DNA of 7,232 bases from Candidatus Omnitrophota bacterium (lineage in GTDB: Bacteria > Omnitrophota > Gorgyraeia > Aquiviventales > Aquiviventaceae): assembly GCA_016180605.1 (NCBI GenBank), contig JACPAW010000053.1:1-7232 (forward strand). Reading direction: 5' to 3'. This document shows, in pieces, positions 1 to 6,332 of this stretch. Below the pieces are notes generated by a model, which saw only the letters and a list, made by a program, of their open reading frames with translations, was not told the origin of the DNA and made no database searches. The stretch's first letter is position 1, and each line of letters opens with the position of its first letter. A program made the translations under genes and the position numbers.

Positions 1-1128
1 CTTCAAAAATCATCTGCGTTCTTTCATGCCATGGTCAATCCCCATTGGCACGAAGGCCCGGGAAGGGAATTGTGCAGTGCGGGCTTGGCCTTCCAACTGG
101 CGGCACACCTTTTTGGGGGTGACCTCGAGAAACTAAAGGGGTTGCTGGATTTGGCTTGCTTGGGGACCATAGCCGACTATGCGCCCATGGTTAACTTAAA
201 TCGAATCGTGATCGCGCAAGGAATTTCGCGGGTTTTGGAGAGTAAGCGCTTGGGCCTGCGGCGGCTTTGCGAAGAGACGAAAACGCGCAGGGCGGATTGC
301 GAGACGATCAGCCGTCGCCTGATCCCTCGTTTGAATGCCAGCGGAAGGTTAGGAGATGCGAGTGCCGTATTGCGGCTGCTGGTAGCCTCTGAACCTTCGC
401 TGGATGCGTCCTTGAAGCGCGTTGAAGAGGACCACACGGCGACGAAGGCATTTTACCGGCAAGCCGTGTCTGAGGCGTATGAGCAGTTACACAGGCTTCA
501 TTTCAAGGACCAATTCGTGATGGTCGTTGCGGGGGAAGGCTGGCATCGAGGCTTGATGGGGCCGCTGGCTTCGCAAATCGCTCGGCGCTATCAGAGGCCC
601 GCTATTGCCTTGGCACTTCAAGACCACCAAGGCATTGGTTCCGGGCGCTCCATTCCTATTTTTAATCTTTTGGAAGCCCTTCAACTCTGTGAACCCTGGC
701 TTCTTCGATTTGGTGGGCATTCCCAAGCATGCGGCTTGACACTTCAGCGCTCCCAGTTGAAGTCCTTCTGCGAGCGCATTAATGAGCAAGCACGCGTTCA
801 GCTACAAGGAAAATCACTGCTTGCTAAGCCGTCGATCGACGCTTCCATCCGTCTCTTAGATCTGAGCCCCTCCTGGTTAGAGGAGCTGGAGCGTCTGGCA
901 CCCTTTGGACCAGGAAATCCTAGACCTAGTTTTCTTTTTTCCAGGGTATCCGTACGGATCTCTTCAGCCAGGACAGCGCGGATTTCGGAAGGGCAGCGGC
1001 AGATTGTAGCAAGAGGGCCGTTCTCTGGGTTAACCGATGGGATTTATGACGTCGTAGCGGGCTGTGCGCTTAGGAAGAATGAGCCGCTTCTTTCGGTAAC
1101 TGAAGTGCGCGACGTGACGGAGCTTTAA
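1..1128 (+). CDS. recJ: RecJ single-stranded-DNA 5'-3' exonuclease, C-terminal part (5' end outside window)
   Basis: RecJ degrades single-stranded DNA 5' to 3' in recombination and mismatch/base-excision repair. The frame is open from base 1, so the N-terminal DHH motifs lie upstream; the ATG at 31 is internal, because the family's DHH domain continues through it. Counting codons from base 1: the end of the DHH domain is visible as LDLACLGTIADYAPM (about 50-64), followed by PRLNASGRLGDA (109-120). The DHHA1 domain shows GWHRGLMG (180-187), GSGRSIP (213-219) and the hallmark RFGGHSQACG (236-245). The C-terminal OB-like domain begins near LAPFGPGNPRP (from 299). The TAA is at 1126-1128. About 375 codons are present of the usual 560 or so. 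The last 59 bp overlap the 3' end of rpmB on the other strand. Identification is by family motifs and is firm; no catalytic-residue check is possible for the missing part. Confidence 0.95.
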   Translation, partial: LQKSSAFFHAMVNPHWHEGPGRELCSAGLAFQLAAHLFGGDLEKLKGLLDLACLGTIADYAPMVNLNRIVIAQGISRVLESKRLGLRRLCEETKTRRADCETISRRLIPRLNASGRLGDASAVLRLLVASEPSLDASLKRVEEDHTATKAFYRQAVSEAYEQLHRLHFKDQFVMVVAGEGWHRGLMGPLASQIARRYQRPAIALALQDHQGIGSGRSIPIFNLLEALQLCEPWLLRFGGHSQACGLTLQRSQLKSFCERINEQARVQLQGKSLLAKPSIDASIRLLDLSPSWLEELERLAPFGPGNPRPSFLFSRVSVRISSARTARISEGQRQIVARGPFSGLTDGIYDVVAGCALRKNEPLLSVTEVRDVTEL

Positions 1129-1342
1129 CCACGCGGCCGGATCGAAGGCACTGGGTGCAAACGCGCGCATGACGGATAGTCCCGTTGAGCAAGATCGTCG
1201 CCCGCTGTAAATTAGGCAGAAACCGTCTGCGATTCACGCGCACCGTGCGCCGGCCCACACCGCCTTGCTTCTTCAGCTTCCCGCGGTGGGTAACCGTATG
1301 CCCGACTACAGGGGCCTTTCCGCAAATGGCGCATTCTTTCAT
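1070..1342 (-). CDS. rpmB: 50S ribosomal protein L28 (bL28), zinc-ribbon form with C-terminal tail
   Basis: A 90-residue protein of the large ribosomal subunit. It begins MKECAICGKAPVVGHTVTHR and contains the signature RRFLPNLQ (40-47) and ARVCTQCLRSGRVVKA (59-74). Four cysteines (C4, C7, C62, C65) form the two CxxC pairs of the zinc-binding L28 type. The start at 1342 is chosen because the L28 N-terminus begins there and a GAGGG Shine-Dalgarno lies 7 nt upstream (minus strand, 1354-1350). Residues 21-37 form a basic, glycine-rich insertion that the short 60-65 residue L28 proteins lack. After the usual C-terminal VVKA, a 16-residue tail continues to the TAA at 1072-1070, inside recJ. Transcription is probably from the divergent promoter at 1380-1408. 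Confidence 0.95.
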   Translation of the reverse strand: MKECAICGKAPVVGHTVTHRGKLKKQGGVGRRTVRVNRRRFLPNLQRATILLNGTIRHARVCTQCLRSGRVVKAPSRRALQLPKEAAHSS

Positions 1343-1379
1343 GGGAATTCCCTCATAAGGGTTGCTGTCGGAAACCCAT

Positions 1380-1408
1380 ATTATACTGATTCCATGACGA
1401 CCACACAA
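1380..1408 (-). promoter_or_regulatory. Putative sigma-70-type promoter of rpmB
   Basis: On the minus strand a perfect -10 hexamer TATAAT lies at 1385-1380. A -35-like TTGTGT (three of six consensus positions, including the conserved TTG) lies at 1408-1403, with the optimal 17-bp spacer. The predicted transcription start near 1373 would give a leader of about 30 nt ending in the GAGGG ribosome-binding site of rpmB. The -35 lies inside the first codons of recG. Seen by eye only. Confidence 0.5.
1382..1393 (+). promoter_or_regulatory. Possible -10 element for a leaderless recG transcript
   Basis: TATACT at 1382-1387 is followed by six bases and then the recG ATG at 1394, the spacing expected if transcription starts at the A of the start codon. 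No Shine-Dalgarno sequence precedes this ATG, which fits a leaderless mRNA. The -35 is poor: TTGCTG at 1362-1367 is only 14 bp away. The hexamer overlaps the minus-strand TATAAT of rpmB by four bases, so the two promoters would share their melting region. Confidence 0.3.
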
Positions 1409-3394
1409 GAAGATATCCGCTCTAAAGCCATCCGCTTTGTCAGGGGGGTTGGCCCTGCGCGGATGGAGCAATTGGCAAGGCTTGGCATCGAAACGCTGGA
1501 AGATGCCTGTTATTATGCGCCCCGCCGCTATGAAGACCGAAGCTGCTTTGCCCCTATTCGCAACCTGGTACCTGGAAAAACCGCAACGATTCATGGCACG
1601 GTACTAAGCTGTACTTTAACCCGCATCCGGGCAGGGCGGAGCCTCGTCAAGGCTGAATTGGGCGATGAGACGGGCGTGTTACAAGTGACCTGGTTCAACC
1701 AGCCTTATCTGGTAAGGCAACTGAAAGTCGGAGAGCGGCTCATCCTTTACGGTAAAGTGGAGTCCAGCCGGCGAGTGCAGATGATCCATCCAGAAATGGA
1801 GCGTATGGACAGCCAGGAAGAAGACGCCGCACTGCATATGGGCCGCATCGTTCCCATTTATCCGCTTGTTTCCGGGATCAGCCAGCGCTGGCTGCGGCAA
1901 ATCCTGCATACGGTATTGCAGGAGGCTGCGAAGTCGCTTCATGAGGTGCTGCCGGATGGGATCCTCCGTCAAGAAAACTGGCCGGATATTTCCAGCGCCA
2001 TCCACCAGCTTCATTTTCCGGACTCCTGGGAAGAGCTTAAAAAGGCAAGAGAGCGATTGGCATTTGAGGAGCTATGGCTGTTTCAATTGGCCATTTGCCA
2101 GAGACGAGCCCGAATTCAGGCCATTCAGAAGCCTCAGCGGTATCGATTCGAAGGCCCATTCGTTGAGCAACTCTATCGTCGCATTCCATTTGCGTTAACG
2201 GAAGACCAAAAGGCAGTGCTTCAGGAACTCAAAGAAGGCCTGGCACAGCCGCACCCCATGCATCGATTGCTTCAAGGAGAAGTAGGCTGCGGTAAGACAA
2301 TCGTTCTGGTTTTTCTCTTGGCAATTGCCGTACAAAGCGGATACCAGGCCGCCGTCATGGCCCCGACAGAGTTATTGGCACAGCAGCACCAGGCGCGCAT
2401 TCAACAGCTTTTGGAGCCGCTTGGAATCCGGGTCGCACTGCTGGCCCAGTCGGTTCCGCCGATGGATCGGGACAAATTATTGGGGGCAATCGCAGGGGGG
2501 CAGATCCCATTAGTCATCGGCACGCATGCACTGTTGCAGCAGGACGTCGTGTTTCAGCGCTTGGCTTTAGTCGTGATCGATGAGCAGCACAAATTCAGCG
2601 TGGCCCAGCGCGCGTCCCTTGCGAATAAAGCTAAAGCGCCGGATGTGGTCGTGGTGACGGCCACTCCTATTCCGCGCACCGCGGCGATGACCATTTATGG
2701 GGATTTGGATATTTCCACGATCCGGCATCTTCCCTCCGGAAGGCAGCCTGTGGCTCGAGCCCGCGGGCTGGATCCAGCCGGAGGAGCCCGCCGCGCTCGG
2801 CCCCGCCCGCTGAGCGCCCCGATGTTCAGCACCCTCCTGGAGATCGCCGGGTCCCTCCCCTCCGGCCGCCCCCTCCTGCTGCTCCTGGACTACGACGGCA
2901 CCCTCGTCCCCTTCGCCCCCGACCCCGCGCTGGCGCGGCCCGACGAGGCGCTGCTCGCGCTCCTCGACCGCCTGGAGGCGCGGCCGGACTGCCGGACGGT
3001 GATCGTCAGCGGGCGTTCCGGGGAGGACCTCGCGCGCGACGTAAGGGGGCGCATTGGAAGAGGAAGTTTTTCCTCCACCTGCTATCTGGTCAGCGATGAG
3101 GAAGATGAGGCGGTTCGGGAGCGCCTGAAGGCTTTTGTGGCTGTGACGGATGGTTTCCAGTTGGCGGAACAAGACTTGCTTCTAAGAGGGCCCGGGGAGC
3201 TTTTAGGTCAAAGGCAGCATGGGCAAGTGCGCTTGCGTATTGCAGATTTATCCCGCGACCAAGCCCTTTTATTCAAGGCAAAGGATCAGGCGTTGGATTT
3301 CTTTGCGCGCAATCGGAAGTTTTCGCCGTCTTTACTTGCCGCGCTGCGAAAGCGCATGACTGCGTTTCGCGGACAGCGGGAAGGAGCATCCTGA
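1394..3394 (+). CDS. recG: ATP-dependent DNA helicase RecG, chimeric: helicase domain 2 largely replaced by foreign sequence
   Basis: RecG remodels stalled replication forks and branch-migrates Holliday junctions. The ATG at 1394 is preferred over in-frame ATGs from 1265, because those lie inside divergent rpmB and the RecG N-terminus (FVRGVGPARMEQLARLGI) starts just after 1394. In this 666-residue reading, the wedge/OB domain covers about 50-140, Walker A is GEVGCGKT (295-302), the DExH box is DEQH (396-399) and motif III is TAT (422-424). RecG similarity stops after PSGRQPV (to 453) and resumes at RGRIGRG (551-557), followed by the normal C-terminus with LLLRGPGELLGQRQHG. The missing part, about 150 residues in the family, held motifs IV, V and the start of VI. 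In its place about 97 residues of GC-rich foreign sequence keep the frame open. As drawn, the protein should not be an active helicase. Its TGA (3392-3394) overlaps the rsmD ATG by one base. Confidence 0.93.
   Translation: MTTTQEDIRSKAIRFVRGVGPARMEQLARLGIETLEDACYYAPRRYEDRSCFAPIRNLVPGKTATIHGTVLSCTLTRIRAGRSLVKAELGDETGVLQVTWFNQPYLVRQLKVGERLILYGKVESSRRVQMIHPEMERMDSQEEDAALHMGRIVPIYPLVSGISQRWLRQILHTVLQEAAKSLHEVLPDGILRQENWPDISSAIHQLHFPDSWEELKKARERLAFEELWLFQLAICQRRARIQAIQKPQRYRFEGPFVEQLYRRIPFALTEDQKAVLQELKEGLAQPHPMHRLLQGEVGCGKTIVLVFLLAIAVQSGYQAAVMAPTELLAQQHQARIQQLLEPLGIRVALLAQSVPPMDRDKLLGAIAGGQIPLVIGTHALLQQDVVFQRLALVVIDEQHKFSVAQRASLANKAKAPDVVVVTATPIPRTAAMTIYGDLDISTIRHLPSGRQPVARARGLDPAGGARRARPRPLSAPMFSTLLEIAGSLPSGRPLLLLLDYDGTLVPFAPDPALARPDEALLALLDRLEARPDCRTVIVSGRSGEDLARDVRGRIGRGSFSSTCYLVSDEEDEAVRERLKAFVAVTDGFQLAEQDLLLRGPGELLGQRQHGQVRLRIADLSRDQALLFKAKDQALDFFARNRKFSPSLLAALRKRMTAFRGQREGAS
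2753..3043 (+). other. Foreign GC-rich segment inside recG
   Basis: The base composition changes abruptly: 47 of 60 bases are G or C at 2881-2940, against 29 of 60 at 2281-2340 in native recG. Both edges coincide, within a few bases, with the loss and return of RecG similarity. In its own frame the left part reads as the tail of an unrecognised gene, ending WIQPEEPAALGPAR with TGA at 2811-2813. Eight bases later the ATG at 2822 opens a trehalose-phosphatase reading frame. So the segment is a normal gene-to-gene boundary from another, high-GC genome or region. I see no terminal repeats, target duplication or transposase. Confidence 0.85.
2822..3043 (+). pseudogene. otsB: Trehalose-6-phosphate phosphatase, N-terminal fragment
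   Basis: Trehalose-6-phosphate phosphatase dephosphorylates trehalose 6-phosphate to trehalose in the OtsA-OtsB pathway. About 73 codons remain. After MFSTLLEIAGSLPSGRP comes the HAD-superfamily motif I, LLLLDYDGTLVPF, with the nucleophile and acid pair D23 and D25. Motif II is seen as VIVSGRSGEDLARDV near the end. The spacing between motifs I and II and the sequence PDPALARPDEALLALLDRL fit the trehalose-phosphatase family. The frame happens to be that of recG, so the fragment is read as part of the chimeric protein. It is cut off at about 3041; the cap domain and motifs III and IV are absent, so it has no activity of its own. Confidence 0.8.
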
Positions 3395-4017
3395 TGCCCG
3401 CAGCGTTTCATCCTCGTGCCGGGCGTACGCATGTCAGCGGAGGGTCATTGAAGGGAATGCGAATCGACATTCCTGCCCAGATCCGCGCTACCGAAGCCAA
3501 GGTTCGTCTGGCTCTTTTCAACATTCTTTCGGGTTTTATCGAAGGCTGCCGCGTCATCGATGGGTTTTCGGGAAGCGGATTGCTGGGAATCGAAGCGCTC
3601 TCCAGAGGGGCTTCCTTTGTGGCATTCATCGAAAACGATTTGGAGGCTGTTTTAACCATTCGAAAAAACCTGGAACTTCTTTACCCGGAAATCGATAGAA
3701 GTTTTTGGCAGATTCTGCATACCGATGTCGAGCGGGGGTTGCGCCATTTAAGCCAGAAGAAGGACCGTTTTGACCTGATTCTATTCGACCCCCCCTACCG
3801 CCAGGATGAAGGCAAAAAAGCCTTGAACACCGTCGTGGAGTGTGCTATTCTCACACCCGCTGGTCTGGTTGTGCTGGAGCACGACCGCCGGTCCCCAAGT
3901 CCCATGAAGGTAGGGACACTACAACAGAGCGCGCAGCACCGGTACGGTGATACGGTGCTCTCTTTTTATCAGGTCCCATTGGAAAATTCACTGGGCCTGC
4001 AGCAGGGGGTAGGATGA
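3394..4017 (+). CDS. rsmD: 16S rRNA (guanine(966)-N(2))-methyltransferase RsmD
   Basis: RsmD methylates N2 of G966 in 16S rRNA during 30S assembly, using S-adenosylmethionine. The 207-residue product shows the SAM-binding motif DGFSGSGLLGIEALSRGA (56-73), the acidic residue following the next strand (E80) and the catalytic N6/N2-methyltransferase motif DPPY (132-135). The N-terminal family motif is RATEAKVRLALFNIL (31-45), slightly different from the common RPTxDRVREALFNIL. The ATG at 3394 overlaps the recG stop by one base and is preceded by AAGGAG at 3381-3386, which supports the start, although the first 13 residues are longer than in many relatives. Its TGA overlaps the coaD ATG by four bases. 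Composition is like the native part of recG, so this gene is not part of the foreign insert. Confidence 0.94.
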   Translation: MPAAFHPRAGRTHVSGGSLKGMRIDIPAQIRATEAKVRLALFNILSGFIEGCRVIDGFSGSGLLGIEALSRGASFVAFIENDLEAVLTIRKNLELLYPEIDRSFWQILHTDVERGLRHLSQKKDRFDLILFDPPYRQDEGKKALNTVVECAILTPAGLVVLEHDRRSPSPMKVGTLQQSAQHRYGDTVLSFYQVPLENSLGLQQGVG

Positions 4018-4505
4018 CCAAACGAGCGGTATATCCTGGCACCTTCGATCCGGTGACTTACGGGCATATCGACTTGATCAAAAGGGCGCGCCGTATTTTC
4101 AACGAGGTAATCGTAGCGGTTGCCCCCAATACCAACAAGGCCCCGCTTTTTTCCGTTGAGGAGCGGATGGACTTCCTGCGCCGTGCCACGCGCCACATCC
4201 CGGGAGTCGTAGTGGATCAGTTCGATTCTCTTTTGGTGGATTACCTTGCCCGTCGTAAATGTACCGTCGTCATCCGCGGACTTCGGATGCTCTCCGACCT
4301 GGAATATGAGTTTCAAATGGCCTTTACCAATCGCAAACTCTCCGATAAAATCGAAACCATCTATCTGATCCCCTCGGAATCCCATGCTTATGTGTCCTCA
4401 AGCCTCGTTCGGGAGGTAGGGCTCTTCGGGGCCGATTTATCGCCCTTTGTACCTTCTTTTGTCGCCAAAGCCCTACGGCAAAAGGTTTCCAAGAATAACA
4501 AGTAA
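4014..4505 (+). CDS. coaD: Phosphopantetheine adenylyltransferase (PPAT)
   Basis: CoaD transfers AMP from ATP to 4'-phosphopantetheine to give dephospho-CoA, the penultimate step of coenzyme A synthesis. The protein is 163 residues, the normal length. It has the nucleotidyltransferase signature YPGTFDPVTYGHIDL (7-21) with the TxGH box at 15-18, SVEERMDFL (47-55), the conserved VIRGLR (86-91) and the second nucleotide-binding signature YVSSSLVRE (126-134). The ATGA overlap with rsmD and a GGGGTAGG purine stretch just upstream support the start. The rsmD-coaD pairing is common in bacteria and places this gene in the main operon. Nothing unusual was seen. Confidence 0.97.
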   Translation: MTKRAVYPGTFDPVTYGHIDLIKRARRIFNEVIVAVAPNTNKAPLFSVEERMDFLRRATRHIPGVVVDQFDSLLVDYLARRKCTVVIRGLRMLSDLEYEFQMAFTNRKLSDKIETIYLIPSESHAYVSSSLVREVGLFGADLSPFVPSFVAKALRQKVSKNNK

Positions 4506-4918
4506 TGAAGATCAATGTCAGCCAGATTCTAGAAGGAGGATCTACCCAAAGCGCCGTCTATGATCCTGCAGGCATGGATATGGATAGGACGGATGTCCAT
4601 CTGCGCGAGCCTATCCAAGTAGAAGCTTCTATTCTCAAGACGGGCCAAGAGCTGATTGTTAACACCCAGGTTCATTGCCCGCTGCATTTAACTTGCGCGC
4701 GGTGCCTTGAGGAATACGCTTTCGAGCTGGATGTAAAAGCAATGTCCAGCTACCACGTTGCTCCAACCGATGTGGTGGACATTACAGACGATGTGCGACA
4801 GGAAATCATCTTGGCCTACCCGATGATTCCAGTCTGCCGGGAGGATTGCAAGGGATTATGCATCTCCTGCGGGCAGAACCTTAACGTCGCTGCATGCTCA
4901 CACCAGATGGCAAGGTAA
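4505..4918 (+). CDS. DUF177 / YceD family protein (large-subunit rRNA accumulation factor family), short C-terminus
   Basis: Family members lie next to rpmF in most bacteria; plant and bacterial relatives have been linked to 23S rRNA accumulation, and the molecular mechanism is not settled. The 137-residue product has the characteristic CARCLEEYAFELDV (64-77) and a cysteine-rich end, C111, C115, C119 and C122 in CREDCKGLCISCGQNLN (111-127). Relatives usually go on for some 20-30 residues after NLN, through a CxC-like pair and a DPR-L-L ending; here the protein stops after AACSHQMAR. The palindromic element begins only 14 bp after the stop, so the short end may be damage linked to that insertion or a frameshift. 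The ATG overlaps the coaD stop (TAATG) by one base. No clear Shine-Dalgarno is seen, so coupling to coaD translation is likely. Confidence 0.87.
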   Translation: MKINVSQILEGGSTQSAVYDPAGMDMDRTDVHLREPIQVEASILKTGQELIVNTQVHCPLHLTCARCLEEYAFELDVKAMSSYHVAPTDVVDITDDVRQEIILAYPMIPVCREDCKGLCISCGQNLNVAACSHQMAR

Positions 4919-4932
4919 GCGGATTGCGGATG

Positions 4933-5063
4933 GTGTCCTCATTTGACGGGTGACACAGCACCAGGGCTCCCACACGCCGCAGCCGACGACGCCGATAGTG
5001 CGGCGCGGCGAGGACGTGTGGGATGGTGCTGTGGCAGGCGCAGGCCCTGTCAAATGAGGACAC
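4933..5063. mobile_element. MITE-like nested palindromic element
   Basis: Perfect 15-bp terminal inverted repeats GTGTCCTCATTTGAC lie at 4933-4947 and, inverted, at 5049-5063. Inside them sit two more perfect inverted pairs: CACAGCACCA (4954-4963 with 5024-5033) and TCCCACACG (4968-4976 with 5015-5023), then a GC-rich core with further GCCGC/GCGGC pairing. The whole would fold into a long cruciform or hairpin. No open reading frame of note is inside, and no clear target-site duplication is visible. This resembles a non-autonomous insertion-sequence derivative; I cannot assign the parental family. A large REP-type palindrome or an RNA structural element between DUF177 and rpmF is the alternative. 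It may affect read-through into rpmF. Confidence 0.6.
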
Positions 5064-5104
5064 TACCGGGTTTCGTAGAGAAGACAACATAAGGAAGGTA
5101 TCTG

Positions 5105-5308
5105 ATGGCTCTTCCAAAGCGTAAACATGGCAAGTCGCGTCGGGATAAGAGTCGCACGCACTGGAAGCTTAAGCTTTCATCGTTAACCAAGTGTCCGCAG
5201 TGCGCGGCGGCCATTATGCCACATCGAATCTGCACGAGTTGCGGCTATTACCGGGGCCGGCAACTGGTAACGATTCCGCAGCCTAAAGAAAAAGCTAAGA
5301 GCCGATGA
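5105..5308 (+). CDS. rpmF: 50S ribosomal protein L32 (bL32), zinc-ribbon form
   Basis: A 67-residue large-subunit protein beginning MALPKRKHGKSRRDKSRTHW, the typical L32 N-terminus. Four cysteines, C30, C33, C43 and C46, make the zinc ribbon (CPQC and CTSC), followed by GYYRGR. The basic tail ends KEKAKSR. A strong ribosome-binding site AAGGAAGG at 5091-5098 lies six bases before the ATG, so unlike its neighbours this gene does not need coupling. It follows the DUF177 gene, as in most bacteria, but the two are separated here by the palindromic element. It ends seven bases before plsX. Confidence 0.96.
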   Translation: MALPKRKHGKSRRDKSRTHWKLKLSSLTKCPQCAAAIMPHRICTSCGYYRGRQLVTIPQPKEKAKSR

Positions 5309-5315
5309 CACGCAC

Positions 5316-6332
5316 ATGAAGGTGGCACTCGATGCGATGGGGGGCGACTCCGCACCCGAAACGCCGGTAGCAGGAGCCCTGCGCGCTGCGCGCGAACTTC
5401 CCATTGAAATAGTTCTCGTCGGTAAGCAGGATGCCATTGAACAGCAGCTTGCCCGTTATCGCCACCTGCCTTCCAACCTTTCTATTGTGCATGCCCCGGA
5501 AGTCGTGGGCATGGATGAATCTCCGGCTGCCAGTATCCGAAAAAAGCGGGAATCTTCCATCAGCATCGGAGTCGGCCTTTTAAAGGACCACCAGGTTGAG
5601 GCTTTTGTCTCTGCTGGAAACACAGGGGCGGTCGTTTCCGCCAGCACCTTATTTGCAGGGCTTTTGCCGGGTATCGAGCGTCCCGGCATTGCTATCCTGA
5701 TGCCCGGTATTAAAAATGACACCCTGCTGATTGACGTGGGTGCGAACATCGACCCTAAGCCCATACATCTTTTGCAATACGCGCTCATGGGGGAGGCCTA
5801 CATGCGCTATGTCCTTGGCCGGTCTCGTCCTGTGGTAGGGCTGCTCAATGTAGGTGAAGAGGAGGGCAAGGGAACGGATTTTATCAAGGAAACCTACGGC
5901 CTTCTGGAGTCTTCAGGAATCAATTTCATGGGAAACGTAGAAGGACGCGACATCTTCTCGGGAGCAGTCGACGTTATCGTTTGCGATGGCTTTGCCGGAA
6001 ATGTCGCCCTGAAGACCGCAGAGAGCCTGGCGAATGCCATCAGTATTCTCCTGAAGCGATCTTTGACCGTAAGTCCCATCACTCGGCTGGGTGCCTGGCT
6101 TGCACGGGATGCCTTCTTGCAATTGCGCAAGGAAATTGACTACGCCGAGCGCGGAGGGGCCCCGCTTCTTGGCGTCAATGGCACCTCGATCATTGCGCAT
6201 GGAGCTTCCAGCGGCAAGGCGATCAAAAACGCCATACGGGTTGCCTATGAATCGGTTCGCCATGAGTTGAATCGCCATATGGTAGAAGCGGTCCGTCTTT
6301 ATTCGCAAAATATACGCCCCAGTTCCTCATGA
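5316..6332 (+). CDS. plsX: Phosphate acyltransferase PlsX
   Basis: PlsX makes acyl-phosphate from acyl-ACP, the donor for PlsY in phosphatidic acid synthesis; it acts at the inner face of the membrane. The 338 residues match the family length. Visible motifs are ALDAMGGD (4-11), SAGNTGA (99-105), LIDVGAN (138-144), LLNVGEEEGKG (176-186) and CDGFAGNVALKT (223-234). The start gives the canonical MKVALDAMGGD. No good Shine-Dalgarno is visible in the seven bases after rpmF, so translation is probably coupled. Its TGA overlaps the fabH ATG (ATGA at 6329-6332), the usual plsX-fabH arrangement. The gene is intact. Confidence 0.97.
   Translation: MKVALDAMGGDSAPETPVAGALRAARELPIEIVLVGKQDAIEQQLARYRHLPSNLSIVHAPEVVGMDESPAASIRKKRESSISIGVGLLKDHQVEAFVSAGNTGAVVSASTLFAGLLPGIERPGIAILMPGIKNDTLLIDVGANIDPKPIHLLQYALMGEAYMRYVLGRSRPVVGLLNVGEEEGKGTDFIKETYGLLESSGINFMGNVEGRDIFSGAVDVIVCDGFAGNVALKTAESLANAISILLKRSLTVSPITRLGAWLARDAFLQLRKEIDYAERGGAPLLGVNGTSIIAHGASSGKAIKNAIRVAYESVRHELNRHMVEAVRLYSQNIRPSSS

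Noticed and set aside
1265..1393. Upstream in-frame ATG codons that would add 43 residues to RecG
   Set aside because: The stretch is antisense to rpmB and does not resemble RecG; the family N-terminus begins just after 1394.
2754..2775. Cluster of restriction-site-like words (CTCGAG, CCGCGG, GGATCC) at the left recG join, suggesting a vector polylinker
   Set aside because: The order matches no polylinker I recognise, and the bases read naturally as GC-rich codons running to the TGA at 2811; coincidence in GC-rich DNA is enough.
2753..3043. The RecG-OtsB fusion as a novel bifunctional enzyme
   Set aside because: Only the first third of OtsB is present, the RecG helicase core is gone, and the segment includes a non-coding gene boundary.
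2567..3172. Long minus-strand open frame opposite the foreign segment in recG
   Set aside because: It is the complement of recG and otsB sequence, is rich in Arg, Ala and Gly as expected from GC-rich DNA, and matches no family I know.
4933..5063. Rho-independent terminator or tRNA-like structure in the palindrome
   Set aside because: No T-run follows the stem, the arms are far longer than a terminator hairpin, and no tRNA arms can be drawn; a mobile or regulatory palindrome fits better.
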